This document shows positions 1-5,828 of a stretch of 14,251 bases of DNA, piece after piece (position 1 is the first letter of the stretch; every line of letters begins with the position of its first letter). The DNA is from an uncultured Dorea sp. (lineage in GTDB: Bacteria; Bacillota; Clostridia; Lachnospirales; Lachnospiraceae). The notes under the pieces were generated by a model. The model saw only the letters and a list, made by a program, of their open reading frames with translations, searched no databases and had not been told where the DNA came from. The position numbers were made by a program, and so were the translations under genes. The stretch spans positions 1,372 to 15,622 of the forward strand of contig CAJULU010000049.1 of assembly GCA_910587575.1 (NCBI GenBank). Reading direction: 5' to 3'.

Positions 1-834
1 TGTGATGGGCCTGCCGGTGTGCCGGCTGGCCCGGCTGCTGACCGGGTTCGGGGTGGACGCCCTGGCTCTGGCGGCCCAGAAGGAGCATGGATTGTGAAAA
101 ATTTCCTCCACTTTCCCGGATTCCACCACACAGCCCGCATACATAACCGTAATGTACTCTGCCATACCCGCCACAACGCCAAGATCATGGGTAATCATGA
201 CAATGGCCGTATTGTTATTCTTCTGAATCTCCTTAAGAAGCTTCATAATCTGAGCCTGGATCGTCACATCCAGCGCTGTCGTAGGCTCATCGGCAATCAT
301 AAGCTTCGGGTTGCATGCCAATGCGATCGCAATCACCACCCGCTGCCGCATTCCGCCGGAAAACTCATAAGGGTACTGATTGAGCCGGTCCTCTGGATTG
401 GGGATATTTACCTGCCGTAAAAGCTCGATTGCACGCTCCCTTGCCTCCTGTTTACTGATTTTATTATGCAGCAGAATACTCTCCATGATCTGTTTTCCCA
501 CCTTCATCGTGGGATTTAAGGATGTCATGGGATCCTGAAAAATCATTGCCGCATCCTTTCCCCTAAAATTTCTCCACTCCTTCTCTGTATAATCAAGAAT
601 ATTTTTCCCCTCGAACAGAATCCGGCTTTCCTTTTTGACCTCTCCCGGCGGCTCGGCAATCAGCCCCAGCACCGCCTTAGAGGTGACTGTTTTTCCTGAA
701 CCAGATTCCCCCACAATCGCAATACATTCTCCCGCATTCACCTTAAGGGAGACTCCCCGCACAGCCTGTACCTCTCCTGCGTATGTATGAAAAGAAACCT
801 TCAGATTTTCAATATCTAATAAATACTCACTCAT
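1..834 (-). CDS. oppD: Oligopeptide/dipeptide ABC transporter ATPase OppD/DppD, 3' end replaced
   Basis: This is the first of the two ATPases that normally power an Opp/Dpp importer at the inner face of the membrane. The start ATG 832-834 follows an AGGAGGT site (841-847) with 6 bases between. Visible motifs: Walker A GESGSGKT (42-49), Q-loop Q100 in FQDPMTSLNP, signature FSGGMRQR (158-165), Walker B LMIADE (178-183) and H-loop H216. Family resemblance runs to E-E-I-F-H-N-P at residue 249 (base 88). Members normally continue with an H-P-Y-T-like segment and a C-terminal oligopeptide domain, often with cysteines, to about 320-340 residues. Here the frame stays open to base 1, but the last 29 codons are antisense to a GC-rich Maf-like gene and look unrelated. 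The gene is therefore truncated at a junction near 88-97. No oppF partner is visible. The nucleotide-binding domain looks intact up to that point. Confidence 0.85.
   Translation of the reverse strand, partial: MSEYLLDIENLKVSFHTYAGEVQAVRGVSLKVNAGECIAIVGESGSGKTVTSKAVLGLIAEPPGEVKKESRILFEGKNILDYTEKEWRNFRGKDAAMIFQDPMTSLNPTMKVGKQIMESILLHNKISKQEARERAIELLRQVNIPNPEDRLNQYPYEFSGGMRQRVVIAIALACNPKLMIADEPTTALDVTIQAQIMKLLKEIQKNNNTAIVMITHDLGVVAGMAEYITVMYAGCVVESGKVEEIFHNPCSFWAARARASTPNPVSSRASRHTGRPIT
2..97 (+). CDS. C-terminal tail of a Maf-type nucleotide pyrophosphatase (5' partial)
   Basis: Plus-strand frame 2 reads 31 residues and stops at TGA 95-97. The run V-MGLPVCRLARLL-TGFGVD matches the usual C-terminal pattern of Maf/YhdE-family nucleoside triphosphate pyrophosphatases, which end with a V(V/M)GLP element followed by a short helix rich in R and L. 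These enzymes hydrolyse non-canonical or modified nucleotides in the cytoplasm. Everything upstream, including the catalytic part, lies outside the window. The fragment is 73% G+C (66 of the first 90 bases), with G or C in most third codon positions, unlike every other gene here, and it runs opposite to them. It probably comes from a different, GC-rich genome, joined here by assembly error or rearrangement. The last few residues (after about codon 28) may already be read-through into the neighbour. The family call rests on one short motif. Confidence 0.55.
   Translation: MMGLPVCRLARLLTGFGVDALALAAQKEHGL
85..97. other. Sequence junction: GC-rich foreign segment joined to the oppD-side DNA
   Basis: Bases 1-90 contain 66 G or C (73%), while bases 91-150 contain 28 of 60 (47%) and 151-210 contain 30 of 60. 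The oppD family match on the minus strand ends at the proline codon 88-90. A Maf-like reading frame on the plus strand ends at 97. Two partial genes of different composition, pointing at each other and meeting within about 10 bases, mark a breakpoint. No inverted repeat, target duplication or transposase is seen on the visible side. Assembly chimera is the simplest explanation; a real deletion or recombination is the alternative. Confidence 0.75.
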
Positions 835-848
835 CCTGATACCTCCTG

Positions 849-1778
849 TTACTGGCGCAGCTTTGGATCAAACGCATCACGAAGCCCGTCACCCAGAAGA
901 TTGAACGCAAGCATCGTAACGGAAATTGCCAAAGCCGGGAAAATCAGCTCATGTGGATAATAAGTCATCTGCTGCTGTCCAAGAGCCGCCATTGCTCCCC
1001 AGCTTGTAAGAGGCGGCTGGATTCCCATACCAAGAAAGCTTAAAAACGCTTCCGAAAAGATGAACCCCGGAATGGAAAACGTCGTATTAATAATGATAAT
1101 ACTAAGCGTGTTTGGAATCAGATGTCTGGTAATGATCCGAAACGGCGGAGTTCCCAGAACCCTTGCCGCCATCACATATTCACTTTCTTTCAGTTCAATA
1201 ATCTCACCCCTGACAAGCCTCGCAAGTCCGGTCCAGCTTGTCATACAAAGGGCAATCATAAGAGAAGTCATACCCTTCCCAAGAAATACCGAAACAATAA
1301 TCACGACTACCATATACGGTATGCCCACAATAATTTCCAGTATCCGCATCATCACGTCATCCACAATTCCGCCGCAGAATCCGCTGATCCCTCCGTATAA
1401 AGTTCCGACAACTAAAGAAACCAGCGCCCCCACAATTCCGATGGTCAGAGACACTCTTCCTCCAACCCAGATTCTTGCGAAAATATCCCGTCCCAGGTCG
1501 TCCAGACCGAAAATATGCTCTGCCGTAGGCCCCTGATTGGTCATCGCAATATTCTGCTCATTATATGGATGGGGATAAATATACGGTGCGAAAATACACA
1601 TCAAAATCATAAAAATGAGGAAAAAAAGGCTCAGCATTGCGACCTTATTCTTTTTCAGCCTTCTCACTGCATCCTGCCAGTAGGAAATGCTTGGGCGCAC
1701 CAGGGTTTCAGAACTCTGCTCATCCACGCCAAGCCTCTGAAACATATCCTCCGTCATACTTTTATTTAACTCTGCCAT
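849..1778 (-). CDS. oppC: Opp/Dpp-type ABC transporter permease, OppC/DppC subunit
   Basis: A 309-residue membrane permease of the binding-protein-dependent transport family. It pairs with the OppB-type permease to form the channel. The first membrane segment lies at about 47-69, preceded by a basic cytoplasmic stretch (R39-R40-L-K-K-N-K). The OppC hallmark GLDDLGRDIFAR is at 91-102. Further membrane segments are at about 112-135, 146-166, 225-248 and 278-295. The cytoplasmic EAA loop that docks on the ATPase is at about 199-223 (E-Y-V-M-A-A-R-V-L-G). The C-terminal GDGLRDAFDPKLR is typical. Length is normal for the family. The start ATG 1776-1778 has an AGGAGGT site at 1785-1791 that overlaps the stop codon of the upstream oppB (1790-1792), so the two are translated in close succession. 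The stop TAA is 14 bases from the oppD start. Confidence 0.95.
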   Translation of the reverse strand: MAELNKSMTEDMFQRLGVDEQSSETLVRPSISYWQDAVRRLKKNKVAMLSLFFLIFMILMCIFAPYIYPHPYNEQNIAMTNQGPTAEHIFGLDDLGRDIFARIWVGGRVSLTIGIVGALVSLVVGTLYGGISGFCGGIVDDVMMRILEIIVGIPYMVVVIIVSVFLGKGMTSLMIALCMTSWTGLARLVRGEIIELKESEYVMAARVLGTPPFRIITRHLIPNTLSIIIINTTFSIPGFIFSEAFLSFLGMGIQPPLTSWGAMAALGQQQMTYYPHELIFPALAISVTMLAFNLLGDGLRDAFDPKLRQ

Positions 1779-1789
1779 TCCCGCACCTC

Positions 1790-2743
1790 CTAGTTCCCAT
1801 CTATAATGCTTTTACGCACCCTTGGATCCACCACTGCATACAAGATATCCATTCCCACCATACAGATAATAAAGATCATGGAGAAAAATAATGTTGTAGC
1901 AAGAATCATAGGATAATCCCGTCCATTTACACTGTCAACATAATAGCGTCCAAGCCCTGGAATCGAAAATATTCTTTCAATGACAAAGGAGCCGGTCACG
2001 ATTGCCGCAATCTGCGGAGCTACAATCGAAATAATCGGCGTAATCGCATTACGCATGACATGGCGCCAGACAATCTGAAATCTGGAGCAGCCCTTTGATT
2101 TTGCCAGAAGGATATAGTCAGCGCCAAGCACATCCAGCACCGAAGAACGCATAAACCTGGAATACGTTGCGATGCCGCTGATTGCCGCCGCCATTGTAGG
2201 AAGCGCCGTATACCGGAAGATTTCAGACAGCCCCATTCCCTCCGTCACCCATCCGATAATCGGAAAGATACCGCCTGCCGCATACTTCTGCAGCAGCGCC
2301 GCAAACACAAAGCTTGGAATCGATACCCCAAGAATCGCAATAAAAATCGTAACAAAGTCCACCCATTTTCCTCTGTTAAACGCTGCAAGAATTCCCAGAA
2401 CCAGCCCCAGAATCAGGCTGACCGCCACTGCCTGCAGGCCCAGCTGCAGGGAGGCCGGAAACCGCTCCTTAATCGCCTGATTAGCCGTCAGCCCCGGCGT
2501 CATATAAGATTCACCCATATTTCCGTGAATCAGATTCTTCAAATAAATCACATATTGTTCTGAAAGAGGTTTATCTAAGCCCCATTTTGCCTCCAGGTTT
2601 TTCTGCACTGCCTCCGGCAGCACCTTTGCAGATGCCTGTGTCGGATCTCCCGGCATGGAATACATGAGGAAAAAGGTGACTGTCAGGATAATCCATAACG
2701 TAACAATCATGTAAATAATTTTTTTCAAAATATATTTTACCAT
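1790..2743 (-). CDS. oppB: Opp/Dpp-type ABC transporter permease, OppB/DppB subunit
   Basis: A 317-residue permease, the usual length for OppB/DppB. It begins with a short basic tail and a membrane segment (about 9-30) leading into the family motif MPGDPTQA (30-37). Further hydrophobic spans are at about 98-121, 131-153, 180-196, 240-255 and 283-304. The EAA loop lies at about 208-236 (A-D-Y-I-L-L-A-K-S-K-G) and contacts the ATPase. The C-terminal VVDPRVR (304-310) is a family hallmark. The start ATG 2741-2743 follows an AGGAGCT site at 2748-2754. A 64-base gap separates it from the binding-protein gene and contains a stem-loop. Substrate cannot be read from the permease; the same architecture serves peptides, nickel and some oligosaccharides. 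Confidence 0.95.
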   Translation of the reverse strand: MVKYILKKIIYMIVTLWIILTVTFFLMYSMPGDPTQASAKVLPEAVQKNLEAKWGLDKPLSEQYVIYLKNLIHGNMGESYMTPGLTANQAIKERFPASLQLGLQAVAVSLILGLVLGILAAFNRGKWVDFVTIFIAILGVSIPSFVFAALLQKYAAGGIFPIIGWVTEGMGLSEIFRYTALPTMAAAISGIATYSRFMRSSVLDVLGADYILLAKSKGCSRFQIVWRHVMRNAITPIISIVAPQIAAIVTGSFVIERIFSIPGLGRYYVDSVNGRDYPMILATTLFFSMIFIICMVGMDILYAVVDPRVRKSIIDGN

Positions 2744-2778
2744 TCTTAGCTCCTGTCCATTTGTCCTCTTTGAAATAC

Positions 2779-2802
2779 AGCGGGAGATAAAAACCTCCCG
2801 CT
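2779..2802 (-). promoter_or_regulatory. Stem-loop between binding-protein and permease genes
   Basis: A perfect 8-bp inverted repeat, agcgggag (2779-2786) and ctcccgct (2795-2802), with an 8-base AT-rich loop. In the transcript it begins 5 bases after the TAG stop (2808-2810) of the binding-protein gene. The T-run lies in the loop, and no T-tract follows the second arm, so it is not a textbook intrinsic terminator. In many ABC importers such hairpins protect the 3' end of the upstream message or partly end transcription, so that binding protein exceeds permease. That role is inferred here. Confidence 0.7.
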
Positions 2803-2807
2803 AATAT

Positions 2808-4481
2808 CTATTCAACATATGCGTCTCTGAATTCAATTGCCGGTCCGCCTGCTCCGTTTATATAAAGTCCTTTCAGACCTTTGGATACAAGTACATTACT
2901 GTATATATAGGTTACCGGAGAAATACCGCATTTTTCTACCGTAAGAATCTCTTCGGCACGGGCGAACTTCTCTGCGCGGACTTTGTGATCCTGCTCTGTC
3001 TTACATGCTTCCACAAGCTCGTCATACTCAGAGTCAGAGAAGAATGCCGGATTGTTTCCGTCTCCCGTCATGTAGCACTGCATAAATGTCATCGGATCGT
3101 TATAATCTGCTCCCCAGCCTGTCTCGCATACCTGGTAAAGTCCTTTTGATACCTGGTTATTAAATGCAGAATTGTCAGAAGCAGTCTCGATATTTACCTT
3201 TACGCCAAGGTTCTTCTGCCACTGGTCCTGATAATACTCGGCGGCAACCTTGGTCTCATTGTCGGAGTTCTTCTGAAGGAAGGTAATCTCCAAAGTCTCT
3301 CCTTCTTTGCCGATTTCCTTAAGCCCCTCCTCAAGAAGCTTCTTTGCATCCTGGCTTAAAAGTTCGTCCATAGGTCCTTCATACAGATCCCGGAAGATGT
3401 CTTCTCCGATTGCAGTTCCCGGAGGAATCTCCCCGTCTGCCGCTTTGTTTTTCTTTAATACCTGCTCTGCATATGCGTCCCTGTCAAATGCAACCGCAAA
3501 CGCCTTACGGATCTTTTCATTGGTAAATACGCCGTTTGGATCTGTGTTGTTAAAACAGATATAGGCATTTCTTGGCTGAGGCCCTGAAATCAGCTGGATT
3601 TCACCCGCATCTACCTCTTTCTGTTTCAGTTTCACATATTCCGCACTCGCATTTCTAAGCACGTCTATCTGACCCTGATCCAGCAACTGCTGTCTTGTAT
3701 TCTCATCCTGTGCAAGCACCATCTCAATCTCGTCCAGCTTAATATTCTCGGCATCCCAGTAGTTAGGGTTCTTCTTAAGAACAACCTTGGAGCCTCTGGT
3801 CCATTCGGTAATGTAGAACGGGCCGCACTGCGACAGTTCTTCTGCTGTTGCACCATAGGAAGAATTCTTCTCCCCCTCTGTCTTGGCCTCCGGAACCGGA
3901 GTCACGTTTGAGAATGTGAGCAGCTGCGGGAAATACGGCAGACTCTCTACCAGAGTAATCTCTAAAGTCTTATCGTCCACGGCCTTTGCGCCCACGTCCT
4001 CTTTGGAACCCTTTCCTGTGTTAAAGTCCTCACCGCCCTTAATGCAATAGAAGATACCTGCGTTATGGCAGTTTACCTCCGGGTCGAAAATCCTGCGGAT
4101 GGAATTCACATAATCCTGTGCCTTCACATCTTCGCCGTCTGCATACTGGTTGTCTCTTAAGTGAAACGTATAGACAAGCCCATCCTCTGAAATGTCATAG
4201 CTTTCTGCACCTGCCTCTGTCAAGACTCCGTCAATCAGACGAAGCAGTGTTTCCTGGGATTCCAGAACAATCGCATTCTTCTGCTCGTCATCTGCCCGTC
4301 CCGGATCCATCGTATCCGGATCCGTAAGCATGACCGTGCTTACCTTGGCCCCGTCTGTGCTGCCTCCTTCAGACTGATCGTCTCCTCCTTCGGATGGCTG
4401 TTCTGAATTACCGCCGCCGCACGCTGCCAGTGAAAATACCATCACTGCCGACAACATTGCTGCCAGAATTCTCTTTTTCAT
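2808..4481 (-). CDS. Extracellular solute-binding lipoprotein, family 5 (OppA/DppA-like)
   Basis: This protein captures the substrate outside the cell and hands it to the OppB/OppC channel. It starts with a lipoprotein signal: K2-K3-R4, a hydrophobic stretch, then lipobox L-A-A-C with Cys21 as the lipidation site. A Gly/Ser/acidic low-complexity linker follows at about 22-45, tethering the domain to the membrane. The mature part opens with an LTDPDTMDP segment typical of SBP_bac_5 proteins, and the rest (557 residues in total) fits the family length. The start ATG 4479-4481 has an AGAGGT site at about 4488-4493. The gene is first of the transporter block and follows a glycosidase and a sugar-type oxidoreductase. 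Although the family is best known for peptides, some members bind oligosaccharides; AgpA of Sinorhizobium meliloti binds alpha-galactosides. Ligand is unknown: a peptide, glycopeptide or alpha-galactoside are all possible. Confidence 0.93.
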   Translation of the reverse strand: MKKRILAAMLSAVMVFSLAACGGGNSEQPSEGGDDQSEGGSTDGAKVSTVMLTDPDTMDPGRADDEQKNAIVLESQETLLRLIDGVLTEAGAESYDISEDGLVYTFHLRDNQYADGEDVKAQDYVNSIRRIFDPEVNCHNAGIFYCIKGGEDFNTGKGSKEDVGAKAVDDKTLEITLVESLPYFPQLLTFSNVTPVPEAKTEGEKNSSYGATAEELSQCGPFYITEWTRGSKVVLKKNPNYWDAENIKLDEIEMVLAQDENTRQQLLDQGQIDVLRNASAEYVKLKQKEVDAGEIQLISGPQPRNAYICFNNTDPNGVFTNEKIRKAFAVAFDRDAYAEQVLKKNKAADGEIPPGTAIGEDIFRDLYEGPMDELLSQDAKKLLEEGLKEIGKEGETLEITFLQKNSDNETKVAAEYYQDQWQKNLGVKVNIETASDNSAFNNQVSKGLYQVCETGWGADYNDPMTFMQCYMTGDGNNPAFFSDSEYDELVEACKTEQDHKVRAEKFARAEEILTVEKCGISPVTYIYSNVLVSKGLKGLYINGAGGPAIEFRDAYVE

Positions 4482-4507
4482 AATGTTACCTCTCTTTCTT
4501 TTTATTT

Positions 4508-4531
4508 TTCATTGTGCTTATGCACAAAGAA
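4508..4531 (-). promoter_or_regulatory. Stem-loop upstream of the binding-protein gene
   Basis: Arms 4508-4517 and 4522-4531 pair over ten positions with one mismatch around a 4-base loop. The inner six pairs (ttgtgc and gcacaa, 4512-4527) are perfect. It starts 7 bases after the TAA stop (4539-4541) of the oxidoreductase and ends about 27 bases before the binding-protein start. In the transcript it is followed by an A-rich stretch, not by Ts, so it is unlikely to be a strong terminator. It could be an operator, a processing site or a 5' stabiliser of the binding-protein message. No clear -35/-10 pair was found in this 57-base gap. Confidence 0.5.
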
Positions 4532-4538
4532 TGCATGT

Positions 4539-5828
4539 TTAAAGCTCCACCGGTTTTCCGCCTGCCAGACGTGATTCCTCCGCAGCCAGCGCAATAATAT
4601 GGCTCTGAATGGATACATCAATTCCGGTCTTTAATTGATCCTCATCCGCTCCTTGCCGGACTGCCTCAAGAAAGTCGTGGATCAGCCGGTTATCCCCGCC
4701 TGCATGCCCGCTCATATCACCCTGCACCGTAGAAAAAGTCTCCGGTTCCTTCCCGAATTCCTCTATCGTTACCTTATTGTCAGCAAGATCTCCGTATATG
4801 TCGCCCCTGGTGCCGCAGATATGAATCGACCTTCCGCCTCTCCCTGTGAAGGCAGTCATCTGAAAGTCCACCGTAATACCGCCCTCAAATTCCATGTTCA
4901 CGACCTGATGATCCACCACGTCATTGTCACAGGCATACACACAGCGTCCGTAAGGCCCCTCTTTCAATGCCTCATAAACCCCCTCTTCCGTCAGGTTACC
5001 AGGCGACACCACACAGACCGGCCATGCCTCGTCACCGGTTCTCTGATCCTTGATCACTTCCCGGATACCGGTCCTTTTATTGGTCACATAGATTTTTTCT
5101 GCGTCATAAGGACAACCCTCTTTTGCCCTGCAGCCCTCAAGGCAGCGCTTCGCCGCTCCCTTGGGCGCCATTTCCGGCCTGAACAGATACAGCCCGCCGT
5201 AAGAAGAGACCCTTTTACACTTCCTTCCAAGGAGCCATACAAAAATATCACAGTCATGGCAGCATTTGGCCAGAATCATCGGGCTTGTCTCCTCCTTACG
5301 CCTCCAGTTGCCTCTGACAAAACTGTGGGCCTGGTGCCAGTAGGTCACCTTTTCCATGGCCTGCATAGACACCACCTCACCGATTCTTCCCGAATCAATC
5401 AGTTCCTTCACCTTTGTATAAAACGGTGTATACCGAAGCACATGCCCCACTGCCACAATCCGGTTATACGCATGCGCCGCCTCCTGAAGCCTCATACACT
5501 CCTCAAGAGACGGAGAGATGGGTTTTTCACAGATCACATGGTACCCCAGCTTAATTGCCTCCACGGCCTGGGCCACATGCTGTCTGTCCTGGGTGGCAAT
5601 CACAAGCACATCCGCAAGCTTCGGCTGCTTTAAGAGATCTTCCGCCGTCTCAAAGCAGTTCTCTTCCTCAAGATGATACCGCTTCCTTGCGGCCTCCCGC
5701 TTTCCCTTCACCGGATCCGCCACTGCGGTCACCTTCATCTCGTCAGGCCTTACAGACTCATAATTTCCATAAACATCATTCCCGCGGTTTCCCAGTCCCG
5801 CAATTGCGCATGTAATGATTTTATTCAT
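4539..5828 (-). CDS. Gfo/Idh/MocA family NAD(P)-dependent oxidoreductase
   Basis: A cytoplasmic dehydrogenase-type protein of about 430 residues. Numbered from the upstream Met, the N-terminal Rossmann fold shows GLGNRG (12-17) with D39 after the second strand, and the family EKP motif at 102-104. The C-terminal domain carries the Lys-x-x-His-Asp element (K189, H192, D193) where this family places its catalytic residues. An insertion has three spaced cysteines (C230, C234, C240, then PYDA); H192-D193-C194 and a C-V-Y-A-C pair further on add more. Members act on sugars, inositols or amino sugars; some (GH109) use NAD to cleave glycosides. The substrate is not known. Two adjacent ATGs occur at 5829-5831 and 5826-5828. 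The AGGAGGA site (5834-5840) is only 2 bases from the first and 5 from the second, so the second is preferred. It overlaps the end of the alpha-galactosidase gene, implying coupled translation. Confidence 0.9.
   Translation of the reverse strand: MNKIITCAIAGLGNRGNDVYGNYESVRPDEMKVTAVADPVKGKREAARKRYHLEEENCFETAEDLLKQPKLADVLVIATQDRQHVAQAVEAIKLGYHVICEKPISPSLEECMRLQEAAHAYNRIVAVGHVLRYTPFYTKVKELIDSGRIGEVVSMQAMEKVTYWHQAHSFVRGNWRRKEETSPMILAKCCHDCDIFVWLLGRKCKRVSSYGGLYLFRPEMAPKGAAKRCLEGCRAKEGCPYDAEKIYVTNKRTGIREVIKDQRTGDEAWPVCVVSPGNLTEEGVYEALKEGPYGRCVYACDNDVVDHQVVNMEFEGGITVDFQMTAFTGRGGRSIHICGTRGDIYGDLADNKVTIEEFGKEPETFSTVQGDMSGHAGGDNRLIHDFLEAVRQGADEDQLKTGIDVSIQSHIIALAAEESRLAGGKPVEL

Noticed and set aside
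1..87. A functional OppD fusion with a novel C-terminal domain
   Set aside because: The extra codons are antisense to a GC-rich Maf-like coding end and change composition at the same point; a junction explains them better than a real domain.
19..420. A 133-residue plus-strand reading frame
   Set aside because: Its first part is an off-frame reading of the Maf-like segment and the rest is antisense to the conserved oppD; it straddles the junction and has no family features.
1060..1536. Plus-strand frames of 92-158 residues over oppC
   Set aside because: They are antisense shadows of a conserved permease with all its family motifs intact.
2779..2802. Intrinsic terminator ending the binding-protein transcript
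   Set aside because: No T-tract follows the stem in the transcribed direction, and the permease genes need to be expressed with it.
4635..5633. A 332-residue plus-strand open frame
   Set aside because: It lies fully antisense to the well-supported Gfo/Idh/MocA gene, is rich in H, R and P as antisense frames are, and shows no recognisable motif or ribosome site.
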